NCBI GenBank assembly: GCA_018697195.1
Contig: CM031857.1
Location: 55,855,238-55,919,237 of the forward strand
Direction of reading: 5' to 3'
Origin: Certhia americana
Taxonomy: Eukaryota > Chordata > Aves > Passeriformes > Certhiidae
DNA length: 64,000 bases
In this document: one piece after another, positions 25,101 to 37,221 of the stretch
Numbering within the stretch: the first letter of the stretch is position 1
Layout: each line of letters starts with the position of its first letter
Notes under the pieces: model-generated
What the model saw: the letters and a program-made list of their open reading frames with translations, nothing else
Told to the model about the DNA's origin: nothing
The model's database searches: none
Made by a program: the position numbers and the translations under genes

Positions 25101-28100
25101 GAGGTAGGTTTGTCCTGATGCTGAGTTCATCTTGGTGAGAGAGAACTCTCTGTATGATTAGCAGTTGGCTGGAAACTAAAAACAGTATTTATGCTTCCTT
25201 TCTTCAGTTACTCATGGATGTCATCTGAGGAAGATCTTTTTTTCCACTTTTACCTCTACTCTGTGGTCCTCAATAATGCAAATTTATTTAAACAGAAGTT
25301 GAATGTGACTTCTGTAAAGACTTTATATGCTGCATTGTATAATTCTTTTATATTTTTATATAAATATAAAAATTCTCCAGAGACTCCCCAGGGAAGTGGA
25401 ACTCTTAGAAAGCTTGCAATGGTTTCAGAAGGATTTCTAGCAGCTACAGCCTGATAATGCTCCAGTTCAGATGGAAGCTTTCTTCATCTAACTTCCAAAT
25501 AACTGACAGCAGATATCTGAGAAAAATATTGAAAGAGGTCTCATATTATCGAAAATAGTTAAAGAGGTAGCTATAAAAACTGAATTGCAAGATTAAATGT
25601 TTTATGTGAAGATGGAGAACAGGAATGAAGTCTGACCTACAAGGAAAAAGTCTACAATGCCCACAGTGAGTAGAGTAAAAGTAGTAGGCCGAATATATTG
25701 CAAGAAATAAAATGTTTAGAAAGGTTTTTCTACTGGCAAGGATGCAGAGGGATGCTAGCATGGGTTGCGTGAACACTGTGAGGCTTTATCAGTTGGGATC
25801 TTTAAGGATTTGATAGATATAACTGTGCTGCCTCTCAAGAATGCAACTGATCCTGTTGCATGATTGTTTCCAGCTTTTTTTGTCTGTGATTCTCACCAAG
25901 CCCTACAGTGAGTGGGATAGCAGGAAGTGAGACAGACAGAAGTAGCATGGTTTCTTAACTTAAATTGAAATCCAGATGATCAGTCTGTTGTCCCTGTTTG
26001 TGGAATATATAGCAGTTGTGTTGTAGAAGACACTGGCAGTTAAACATGAATGGTTCAGGCTTGAAAATTTTCTTCCCTGTCCTGCTAAGTGTGGGGTGTT
26101 TTTCCATGTTGCATGGTTAGGCTTAAGACATTTTGATAAATTCACTTTGTCATGCATGATCCCATGCTAACACAACTTGAGGTTCAGGCCTGGCTGGTGC
26201 AAAAACATCATGAAGCAAGCATAGCTAGAGAGAAAAGCAGTATGTCTTCAAAAAGCATATGCAGCCATACCCCAAGTTGTTAAGGCACCCCAATAATAAA
26301 CTAACAGGATGGTAGATCTTACTGTCTAGAGACTTACAACTCAGCTACTGTGTTTTTTGTGTACTTTGAGTTGTATGCTTTCAGTTTTGGACCACGTTGG
26401 AGGAATAATCATGTTACAAAATTAGTCTGGTAGTCTGCGGTTTGTGTTTTTAATAGTAAATGCTTTGTGGGCTTCTTGCAGTGTTTCCAGTGGCTGTCTT
26501 CTATGAGAGGGATAAAGTTGCCTGAGTTCTGGGAAGCATGTGGGGAAAAGACTGAGGGTCCATTAGATCCTAGTTTCTGTTTTTCTCCAGATGTTTACTC
26601 CATAGCTAGTAGTAAAAGTGGCACGTAGACCAATAAAAATAAAATAGTATATTAGAAGTACCAGAATATGAGTTCTTTTGGCAGAGGATGTTGAACTCTC
26701 CTAGAAAACAAATTAGTTCCTGTGCATTATGTGTTCATGGAGGTTTACATGAGTAATGAGTCAAATGTTCTTTTAAGATGTATGGTGCCAGATTCAGATC
26801 CCCAGTGATTTAAATTTTGAGTAATTCAAAAGATATTTATGAGTTATACTTCAATAACAGATTACAATCTGGTTCTTATTCTGTAGGATTTTAATAAGGT
26901 TATAAAAGGGAAATTCATCTTCATTTTCCAAATGTGTAGCAAGCTACGTAATTAATCCAATATTGTTATCCTTCTGGAGGAGACTGTTTAACTTGAATTT
27001 CTTTGTCAAATACCACGCAAACAAGCTCATGTGGTGGCAACATTAACTAATGATAGAGATAGAGTTATCCAGATACATAGTTCTGTCATTAACTTGAATT
27101 GTTTTCAGTAGAGAAAGAACAGTTGCTGAAAAGAAGAAAGCATGCTATTTTTGCAGTCACTATGCAATTAGCTCATATAACCCCTGTGCTCGTCATGCTT
27201 TGTGTAAGATCCAGGGTGACCAACTGTAGGTCATTTATGTGAGAACAAAGACCCTGGGGCTGAGAGACAGTTTATTAAGATAATACTGTGGTGTGAAGAT
27301 CAACTGTCACAGCAGTTGCCAATGGAAGTGTGTCTGTATTTATTGAATGCTTGCATAAATAAGAGTTGCTTGAATTGGGATGTTTTAAATACTAAAGGAT
27401 GGGGAAAATAACCAGATAAATGGTGGTGGTGTGAGTATGGAGCCGACCTCTCCTTGTTTTCTGCAGGTTCTCCTTTAGTGGCGATGGCTCTGTGGATTTT
27501 ATGATGCAAGGCTGAGTGCCTGCCATTTTAACCGTGGGATGTTTATTATTTTTCTTTAATCATCCACTTATTTTCATTAAAATGAAGGGTTCTCTGTCAG
27601 TTTTGGCCACTCTTAACCAATGTCACCCAAAGTTAGCAAAGAAAAGGGAGGAGAAACAGATGAAGTTGCAGAGAGAGCATCATTAAAGATTCATTCTCAG
27701 GAAGTAGGGTTAATAAAGTATTTTTCCCAGATGTTTCTCTTTCCAAATCAAAAAAATTTGAATTGAATTCTTTCATCCATGTCAAAGAGTACAAAGTGTG
27801 TTGTCACTTGCTGGTGCCTCAGTGTATTTGTCACTGGGAAGCCCACAGCAATTTGCTTTCTAAATGGTTTATGAAAAATGGACACAAAATCTGTTTAAAA
27901 CAAAATAAACTTGTTGCTTTTATCTGTTAAAGCAAAACAAAGCTGCTCTTGTTTGCAGACTACTCGATGACCTTAGTGTGTGTGTAATGGCACATCTGAT
28001 GCAGTTACGAACCATAGTAAGAGAAGCAAGTTCTTTGTCACTGTGCTTCATAAGGAATTTTCTGTGTATATTTTCCTACTAAAAATCTTTGATAATCTTT

Positions 28101-28566
28101 TGTTAAAAATGAAAGCTTCTTATTTCAGCTTTACAAGAACATCAGATTCTTCTCTCCAAAGCACAAAGAAAATTCTATGCTTAAGATTCAGTTTTTCAAA
28201 CCCTTCCCCCTTCTTGAAACATTCATATGGAAATACACCATTAACTGTGAAATTCCCTAGCAACCTTAACAGTCTAGAAGAAGACATCCAAACCCCAGGA
28301 ATACTCAGTTCTCAAGAGCATTTGTACTGTCTTTTGTTAATATTCATTATATTCTAATAAGAGTCTTGATAAACTCTTTTGAGCATCTCTCCTGTTTTTT
28401 CTCTCCATTCCAGTGGTTGTTTTGTGGGAACAGTGCATAATTCCCACTGGGAGGTGGAACCCGAAGCTTCTTACTATCTCTCCTAGAAAGCCTTCAAAAA
28501 TCCACTTCGTGTTGATTTCTTTGCTAGTTTCTTTGCTGGTCCATAATTTAAAAATATTTTTTTCTT

Positions 28567-28568
<2 letters not shown>
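16115..28568. other. Long AT-rich stretch, probable intron, no gene recognised
   Basis: About 12 kb was read on both strands. No coding exon, tRNA or known repeat could be supported. The 113-codon minus frame at 24224-24565 is the longest and shows no recognised domain. The patch around 27880-27970 is motif-like but not convincing. Several good isolated 3' splice-like sites occur without a matching donor. Confidence 0.5.

Positions 28569-28615
<47 letters not shown>
28569..28615. repeat. Poly(T) run of 47 bases
   Basis: A pure T run preceded by tttctttc. If it were a minus-strand poly(A) tail, a retrocopy body should follow at higher coordinates with a polyadenylation signal close by. None is evident, so it is called simple sequence. 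Confidence 0.9.
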
Positions 28616-28619
<4 letters not shown>

Positions 28620-28964
28620 TGATGAGTAAATCTCTGACAGTAGAGGAATTATTAGTACTTTATAGCATAATGAATTGCTTGCTAACTCAGCTTAGGGAGA
28701 GAAGTAATTCTTTCATCTACATGATGGCAGTAATATGTAGTACCTTGATGGGTTTTCTACCTCTTAATTCTCTTACCTAGTAAAGACTAGTCGTCTTTAC
28801 AAATCCAGAGCTGATAGTATGGTATGCAGTATCTCAGGTGTCTCAGTGCAGAAAATCATTCAGGCGTTGCTTCAGCTCATCCTTAATCCCACAGGAGCTG
28901 AGAGGTTCTGGCAAAAAAATCCCACTGCTTGATGGAGACAAGGCTGAACCCTAAAATGAAATCA

Positions 28965-29000
28965 AATGAAATTTCATTAGCCAGTGAAATTAATTTCACT
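28965..29000. repeat. Two adjacent perfect palindromes
   Basis: AATGAAATTTCATT (28965-28978, 14 bases) is followed four bases later by AGTGAAATTAATTTCACT (28983-29000, 18 bases). Both are exactly self-complementary and share the GAAATT core, suggesting duplication or a paired binding site. Confidence 0.8.
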
Positions 29001-31788
29001 TACTTTTGTTCCAGCTCTGGTTTCTAGAGTAATTTTTGTGAAGGAATGTAGAGCTGTGGTTGTTTGTTGAGGTTTATTTGGTTGGTTTGTTTGTTTGTAT
29101 GGGCTTTTTTTGATTGGTTGATTTTGGGTTTTTTTTAAGCAGTCCCTTCTGTATGCCTGTCCCTCTAACACTTTTTGTCGTCTTTCGTTCTTATAATCCT
29201 CCTTTCTCCTTTTCTTTATGTCTGTCTGTCCCATGTCTTTTTACCACAGCCTCTATTTCTTTTATATTTCAGGTGTGTTATTTTCTGTCTAATGCACAGT
29301 CTTCTCTATTGCTTTCCATTTCTTTGCTCTCTTCATCCTTTTTAATTGCTTTTCCCGCTATTTTATATTTTGAGGCTCTGTCCTAAAGATTCTAATTAAT
29401 TTATTTCTACAGGGATGGAATTATACACTACTCTAGATTTCCTTTTTTTGTATCCTGTACAAGTGATAGAAATGTACCCATGTCATATGAAGCAAAGATG
29501 GGTAGTGAATATAGCCCAGTAGTGCTGTATGGCCACACTTAATTTCTTTTTTTTGAAAGCTTAGAAACTCAAGTTTCTCTCTTGAGTTCAGGGTAGGCTT
29601 TCCTGTCACCTTACTCTTAAAAGTAGTTTTCTAATAGTAATCTCTATTTTTGCTCCTTGCATTATATAAGATCAATAGTATAAGAGCCTACCCATGCCTC
29701 TTTAACTGTAATGGTTTTGTGTAGTTTGTCAGAATGTTCATGTTTTTGCACAAAGAAATTATGTAGGAATCCTGAAGCAGTTGTTCCAAAGAAGGGAAAA
29801 TTTATGCCATACAGTATGTTTAATTATTTTTTTAAGTAGGTAAGTAAGTTTGAGAAATTTGGTTATGTATTGCTAAGGTCCTTAATCTTAAATGTTCAAG
29901 AAACATTCTCACATGTCTTTAAGTATCAAAATTTGAGTGTGAAATAGGTGTTACTATCAGAAAGCTCAATGAGTAGTGAGTCAAAGTAATTAAGGGAAGG
30001 CAAATAATCTGAGGTTCTTATTCCCCATGAAACTAATTTTGTATTTTATCCTTCATGTATTTAAAAATAGTTCCCTGCTAATTCAAGATGCTTGTGTACT
30101 ATGTCTGTGAAGAGCACTTCATTGAAGGGATGGCAGATGAGGGAGTTATTTGCAACAGACTATTTTTTTTATTTTAAGAGAGACTGTCCTTTGGGCAATC
30201 TAAGTGAACAAATCTTGCTGGAAAATTAGCTTGCTGTACAGTAAGACAGCAGGTGATCAGCCAATCAGTTTGTGAGGGCTTATGACGAGGAAACATCTGT
30301 TTTTTTCTAAAGGGATACAGATGACAATACTTTCTTGACAAAGATGGGCTCTTCTTCTCAGTCTAGTAAAGCCTTAAATGTTCTGCCATACATGCTTTCC
30401 TGTTTTAGCTCTACTGTTTGGAATACAGATTTTTTTTTTCCCCTAGACTAATAAAGTGTACCTTGGGAGAGGAATTGGATGTATTAGAAGGGCTAGTCTG
30501 CTCTGGTGCTGCAGTTCTGCTGTGCATAAGTCTGACAGTGGTCTGATGGGAGAGTGACAAGATTGCACTGTCAACTCCATCAGTACCTTGAGTAGTTATC
30601 TTAAGAGGGCTAATAAATCTCCATGACATCTCTGGATTTCTGTTCTAGTTCTTCTGCTGAAGAAAATGAATAAAATTTCTTTATTTATTTCTGCGTGCAT
30701 TCTGCTCATGAACTCCTGAGGTCTTTTGTTGCCCAAAGAGGCATAATGCACATGTAGATTTATTTTTTCTGACTCAGGGAGGTGCAGGTAGTGAAATGAG
30801 GCAGCAGGGCTGAAATAGTAAAGGGGCTCCATTTGTGTGTAGAGTGTACATGAAGCGTGGTGATGATGTGTGGAGGGAGCACACAGACTCGCTCTGGGCT
30901 TGTAATGTAACTGCAAGAATTAGCAGCTTATGCAGTATGTGTAGTGCAACCCCTTGGGCTCTGAACTGCCTGCCTCAGGTGTCGTGAGGATCTGCTCAGT
31001 GTGCAGGAACCCTGCAATTACAAGGTTCAGTCATAGCAGAGTTACATGCCTGAAGTAGACAGTGTAGATGTATTCCCTCGCATCAGATGGGAATGCATGT
31101 GTAGCTTATTAAATAAGAATGCTAACCTGTTTGATAGCAAATTTAGATGAGCTGAAGATGGTCCCTTTTTTTCTTCTAGATCTGCAGCCTTCCGTGATGA
31201 GCTGGTAAAGGTTTTTATTTTTTTCTTTTTAATGTACGCTAACGTAAACTTTCTGGTTAATTAACTACATATCCTTGTGTAAATTTAGAAGAACTGGAAC
31301 TTAATGCACATGTCCAGCTGTCATCCTATCCTCATGCTCTCTGAAATCACCGAGGAGTTTGGTGCAGAAAATGTCAATCCTTGGCCTGAGCCCTGCAGAT
31401 TTGGTGAAAGAAAATAAAACTATCAGTTAGCATTTTTGAGAGCAGGTAAACCTATTCAATGTAAAGGCAATTCTGTGACCTGCTATCTACAGTAGGAAAG
31501 CTGCTTTTTATTAATCAATCAAACAAAATTTTGAAAATAAAAGGAAAAATGACTTGAGGGAGGGAAAAGCAGAGTTAAAGAACATTAGTAGGCAGCTGGT
31601 ACTGTTTGTGAAAACAGACTATTCTTAAAGCTTTCATAGCCTTTGTGTAGTGTATAGGAAAAAAAAACCTTTCCCTTTTTCTTCCAGAGAGAAGCAGTGA
31701 TTTTATCTCAGTAATTGAAAATAATGTCTGAAGTTGTTCTTAACTAAATTTACATGAACCCCTTTTATAATCTGTTGTTATCTTTCAG
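29001..31788. other. Probable intron, nothing recognised
   Basis: AT-rich sequence with TTTG-rich low complexity near 29060-29100. At 31178-31205 a 25-base segment lies between an acceptor (cttctag) and a donor (gtaaag). It is too short to support as an exon. Confidence 0.45.
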
Positions 31789-31934
31789 GGAATTTCTCAA
31801 TAAGTGCTACTGCCTATGCTTGGATGGCATGATCCTATATAGAAAACAAGGCCGAGCACGTCCTATTCATGACTCAAAGAACAGCATTTCTAGCCTAATT
31901 ATGGTGCCATTTGGCAGTGATGCTGTAGTTAAAG
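31789..31934 (+). other. Candidate exon, 146 bases, open reading frame throughout
   Basis: A strong acceptor (ttgttatctttcag, AG at 31787-31788) and an acceptable donor (taaag|gtgatt, GT at 31935-31936) bound a segment of typical exon length. One frame is open across the whole segment and beyond at both ends. It reads EFLNKCYCLCLDGMILYRKQ and then continues to a valine-valine-lysine at the donor. An internal ATG at about codon 14 could start translation after a non-coding first exon. Length is 146 bases, so phase changes by two across it. I do not recognise the peptide, and 48 open codons can arise by chance in 64 kb. Confidence 0.3.
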
Positions 31935-33213
31935 GTGATTGTTGGTGTTTCTGTTATAAATTGCGTGTACTTGAATGAATTCATTCATGCCAGGCAGAAG
32001 CCAGACTCACTATTTACTTACTCATCTCTTTTCCCTTCATCAGAAATCCATATGTGAAGAAAAGTTCTGAATTTCTTTGATAATATCTGTTAATCTATCA
32101 GTCTATTTGTTACAGAACGCTATGCTTTTCCTTCATTTCAAAACCTCTGTTGTGCAACACATGTGGTAACTGGTTGGTGACTTGCATCACTCAGCACTTT
32201 GAGTTGCTCGAAGAAAGCCATGCCTGTGAAAGAGGGGAAAAGAAACACCAGAACATATGGAATTGTCTAAGTTGAGCAATCTGTGCACAGTTATGGCTGC
32301 AAGCAGAGATGGTTTCAGTTGCCTCGGTTGCTGCAACTGGGCAGTATTAATATAAGGACTTCTTGCTTCCTAGGGAGCTTTGCCAGGTTCCTCCCAGTTC
32401 CATGACCGCTGAGCCATCCCTCTAGACATCACTCAATAGTCAGATATGTCACACTTGCATTAATATATATTAACTATTTTATCATTTTCTGCTGCATAAT
32501 GACCAGTGTTAGATCCAGTTGTATTTCTATGTTTTTGGAAGAAATGGGGGAAAAAAACCTGGCTAGACTCAACTAGTAAATGCTTTTAAGCAGTTCCTAA
32601 AAAAAAAAAAAAAAAGCACAGTGAGCTTTACAAAAAATACTGGTTAATGTGGAAATTTTTCTAAGTATCTCCTATTTAGAATGCTTTTTTCTTTTTTTAT
32701 TAGGCAGAGGGCCTCATCTGAAGTCTGTTGAACTTAGTGAGTGTTTTCTGAGTGACCTTCTAATGTCTGTTCAAGGCTGTGGAGGCCCCAAAAGTGGTAA
32801 TGCTGAGAGGTGTAATTGGCCCTATAAATCTCAGTGGGTCATTAATTTTAAATCTCAATAATGTTGAGACTGGGATGCATGTAAATGAAGCAGAGTGATG
32901 AGCATAGCAGAAAATTTTATACAAGTATTTTCTTGCTTTGCTTTGCCCAATAATAGAAATTGTAGTTTTGGCGTGGAAACTTGCTTTCTACCTTATCATT
33001 AATTCCCATATATCACCAATGTGCTTCTGGAAATTTTTTAATGCATCTTCTTGGGGGAGATGGCTGGGTATGTTTTTCTTTGCCTATCAGAAGGTAATAG
33101 ACCATAACTTGTAAATCTCTTTAGATGTATATAAGGCCCTCAACTCTAAAAATTTAACCGTATAAAACAAATTTTCAAAGTGTTTTTGCACATAAAAGAC
33201 TTGTTCCTAATAG
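31935..33213. other. Probable intron with weak exon-like signals
   Basis: A 16-base perfect palindrome (tgaatgaattcattca) lies at 31972-31987. An excellent pyrimidine-rich acceptor at about 32704 is followed by a 33- or 93-base segment with donor-like sites, but no convincing protein. Poly(A) lies at about 32600-32616. Confidence 0.4.
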
Positions 33214-33420
33214 TCATGGAATCATAGAGTGGTTTGGGTTGGAAGGGACCTTAAATATCATCTAGTTCCAATCGCCCTGCCATGGGCAGGGATGCTACTC
33301 ACTAGACCAGGTTACTCAGAGCCCCATCTAGCCTGACCTTGAACACTTCTGGGGATGGAACATCCACAATTTCTGTGGCCAGCCTGTTGCTGTGTGTCAT
33401 CACTGCCATAGTGAAGAAGA
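33214..33420 (-). mobile_element. CR1 LINE 3' fragment
   Basis: On the plus strand it starts aatcatagagtggtttgggt and continues ggaagggacctt, then the ctgccatgggcaggg and accaggtt-type blocks. This is the reverse complement of the standard avian CR1 3' end, so the element lies on the minus strand with its 3' terminus at the low coordinate. It is severely 5' truncated and non-coding. Confidence 0.93.
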
Positions 33421-36400
33421 GACAGTTCCAATGTTAAAGCACCCATGTGAGTTTTGGTTTGGGTCTGTGGTGACAGGATCCTGAAGTGTGCAGTGTCTGT
33501 AGCTGTCATGCAGGTACATGCACACAGGGGATGCCCATATCAAAGTGAGCTATGAATTCACCATCTCTGCAAGTACTTTATGAGAATTGCTAATGAAAGC
33601 CTTGTTGTTAGGCAGTGGGACCAGACAAGCTTTTCAGTGCATTCCTTTTGACAAAGAAAGGAAAAAAAAAAAAAAAAAAGTAATAAAAAGAGTCTTTCTT
33701 GACTTGGCTCAGTAAGAATGTTTATCTTGTTTCCCCCAATCAGAAATTATTTTAATATGTCTTTATCTCATTGTATGTGTTGGGGGTGCTTGCTGCTATA
33801 TTAGAGAATAAACAAGGAGTCAAAAAATAAATTTAATCAATGTAGTGGTGTGGATTTTGCCCTATGTCTTTTGATTGCCAGCTGTGTGTCCAGTCCATTC
33901 TAAAGTCCACTTTCCAGTCTCCGTTGGTACAGTTTACCCTCCTTTGCTTTGGTCCCCTCACAGGAATTGTTCAGAGAGATGATCTTTGCACCATTCCTTC
34001 GAGGCAAAAACACCCCCAATGTATCCTAGCATAAACAGAACACTGGGAGAAAACAGTTAAGATTAAAAAAAAAAAAAAATCAAAACAAACACACAAAGAA
34101 TTAAAAAATAATCAAGCTTTTAAAAATGAAACAGGCCATTTATGTGGGAAATTGAGAATTGGTATTGTTATGTAATCTGAGGTGGAAAGGAAATTGTTTA
34201 ATATCCCATACTGTTCTAACAACACTTTCAAGCTTTCTGAAATATGTATTTGTCATCATATCTACCTCTATTTGTAATTGAAATGAGAAAATACGAAAGC
34301 TTGTTTCTTGGTCTCTGGCCTTTCTGTGCAAAGGCGTGTGTATTGCCCTACCAATTGTAAGAGACTTTGTTAGGGATTATCCTTACAAATGCTGCTCAGG
34401 CCCTTAGCAGCAATGGGGGCTCGGGAGGAAAAGAAAAGGCAGGGTTTGTGTGAGGGTGTGCAAGCACTTCCCTCTGTTCTTCAGGAATGAGTTTCAATTT
34501 CACCTGTAATTTTCTGGCAAAGCAGCAACTTTGACTGCAACTGTATTTGGTTTTTTTTACAGTGGATGCCATCAAGCCTTTTACTGTATCTGGAATAGTT
34601 CCATATTCTTTTTTAAATCTATCTGTAGTCTTGTGTTGGTGCTTCTAATAAACATTAGTATTCATACACAAAATACTACATGATATACTTAACCTGCTTA
34701 AGCTAGAGCCTGACCCCAGGAAAGTGTAAGAGGACCTGAAATAGATCAACTGATGAGAATTTCTATTGAAAAGAGCGTTAGGCATGCTTTGGTTCTGTTT
34801 TGAAACAAGAAAAACTGGGTCAGGATCTGGGATGATGAGAAAAGATGTAGCAAGAACTTCTCTGCTGTAGGTGAACCAGAATCTGATTCAGGCCAATCAG
34901 ACTGTTCTTTGCAAAGAGGGATCAAATTCAGGTTAGCTGTGAAGCTGCTTTAAGCCAAACCTCTACTTTTGGCAGAGCACGAGTCCGCTGTGGTGCAGAA
35001 ATGGTTGATCATTGAGCACGGTCAGCTGGTCAGGCTACACTAAATATTCCCAAATAAAAAGTTCTAAAATGTTCGTTCTACACATCTAACCAAAACAGAT
35101 TTACAATTTTCAAGATAGATTTAATTTTGTGTGATAACATTTCTTTCTGCCAGTTTCGTGTATTTAAGTTAGAACACAGTCCCAGGTTCTAGAATAGATA
35201 GCATTTTCCCTGCAAAGGAATTTGTCTGGGGATAGTAGAATAGCAAAACACTCTTGAGTTTTGCTGTTTAGTTTATGAAACCTTTTTTATTGTCTTTCTG
35301 TTTATGCTACAGGGTTTTGGGGTTTTTTGGGTTTTTTTTTTAATTTAAAGTTAAAATTGTGGTAGCATTGGAGTTAGTGTTGGAAGATGTTCTTTTTCTG
35401 TGTTTGAGCTTCCATTTCAGAGGTAAGAAGATCAGGATAAGAACATTCACAGCATCAATGCACTCCTCTGGATTGTCATTAAAGTCACAGAAAAGAGATG
35501 TATGATGGAACTTGACTTCTGTGGGCTCTATGTGCTGTCATTCCCTTAAATGATATGAATAGGAGAATTATCCCAGTGGTTGTTTGTTATGATCCTTCTC
35601 TCTATAAAGGTCGTTGCTAATTGCTGTTCATAATTTTGGAGAGACTATGTTCAGATATATCTTTAATTATTCATCTTCCATAGATTTGTGTCTAGGGAAC
35701 TTAAAAGTGACAGAAAGAGTACATAATAAAAAAACCCCATTTGCACATAACCATTTCAGTTCTTAAAAGTGAAGGAAAGAAAGAAGAGGAAAAATCCTTT
35801 TCCTGATCCTTTTCCCGACTTCAACTCTTTAATTCCTAACTCAAACCCTCCTTTTCTGGTCCTCTACACCCCTAGTTTTGGTTAAGGAAAAGAGATCCTT
35901 TCTCTTGATGAAAGCCAAGGAAAGCTCAGTAGCATTCGTAACAATCTTGTAGTCCAACTATTTTCGTCTGTGTGCAATATAGTACTTATTTTTCTTTATT
36001 CTATTTAAAAATTTTGTTGTCAGTTTTTAAGTATTTTGACTGAATCTTCAATGTTCTCTACATCAAAAATGTTGGTGTTCCTTTTTCGAGCTCTTAGAAA
36101 AACACGTCCAAGGGGAGAAAAATGTATAGTTTGTTTCTTCAGAATGCTGCTATATTGTGATAAGAGTATCATTCTTGCTAAGGTTTGATTTCTAATCTCA
36201 TTTGTTTGGCTGCACAAACTTTTATGTCATATAAATATCACGGAGGATTATTTTGCCTCCCTCAGTGCAGGGAAATATTTTTTTCTGCAAAAGCCTGATT
36301 TTTTCAGAAACTCCTTGAGCAAGTTGGTTTGGAAACTGTTATATTTATGTAATCTCAGTATTCCATTTATGAATTCTGGTTCAGTTGCTTTATCATGGGA

Positions 36401-37221
36401 TGCCTCGGGCAATACGTGGTTAGAGCCTGGAGAAGGAGTGATAGATGACCATTAGCCTCAATGGTGCCCACCGAAGTAGGAACTACTGGTGCTGGAGTCT
36501 TAGGAAAAGTCTTCAGCCAAATTACTCTGCAGGGAGAGCAGTGGGAACATTCATTATTTTTACAGAAGCAGAACAAAGTAAGTTTGTAAATAAGACCCTG
36601 GGGAACTTGCTGAACTCCGGGAAGCTGGGCTGACTTCTTCAGGAAAGCAGTTTGCATTGCATGACTATCTGTCCTAGAAGGAAGGAAATGTCCCATATGG
36701 GTGATAGGGGAACATGATGTGATTCAGAAGAGTCATATGGGGGTAAAAATGGTCCCATATTCCTGTTAAGTGCCTTGTTTCTGTGTGCTTTAGGGAAGGG
36801 AAGCAGAGCAATACAAGTCTAAGTAAGGTAAAACTGACTGTTAGCTCTGGGCTATAAATTCTGTGTGTCTGTAAGAACATTGTTGGGAGAAAGTGATTTA
36901 TCTAGCATGTTGGTTTTGGTGTCTTCGCATTTCCAGATCACATTTCTTTGAAGAAATAAAGGATGGGAGGGCTGTCCAAAATGCATGTAACACATAGTTC
37001 AGGTACAGAGCAAGGACTGCCTAATATAGGCTGCTTAGGGACACCCTGGCTGGATGTGTTGGGACCTGGATACAGTCATCTGGGAAACTATCCAAACTTT
37101 TTGAAAATGTGTGAAAATGTATTGTCCAAGTCATATCAATTCCCTTGGAAAAAAAAAAAAATATGGAATTTTCCTGCCAGTTGTGTTTTGAATAATATAG
37201 ATTGGGAATTCATGCTCTTAT
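33421..37221. other. Probable intron with short poly(A) runs
   Basis: A-rich runs lie at about 33661-33679 and 34064-34079. The rest is AT-rich with no exon, repeat family or RNA gene recognised. The 109-codon minus frame at 36367-36696 has no recognisable domain. Confidence 0.5.

Noticed and set aside
31181..31205. 25-base micro-exon candidate between cttctag and gtaaag
   Set aside because: Too short to distinguish from chance splice-like pairs in 64 kb.
32705..32797. Exon-like segment after a very strong acceptor
   Set aside because: Two competing donors, no recognisable protein, and strong acceptors without exons are common in T-rich introns.
35309..35341. Telomere-like TTTTGGGG run
   Set aside because: Only three G runs and irregular T lengths. 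Not a vertebrate TTAGGG repeat and not a canonical quadruplex.
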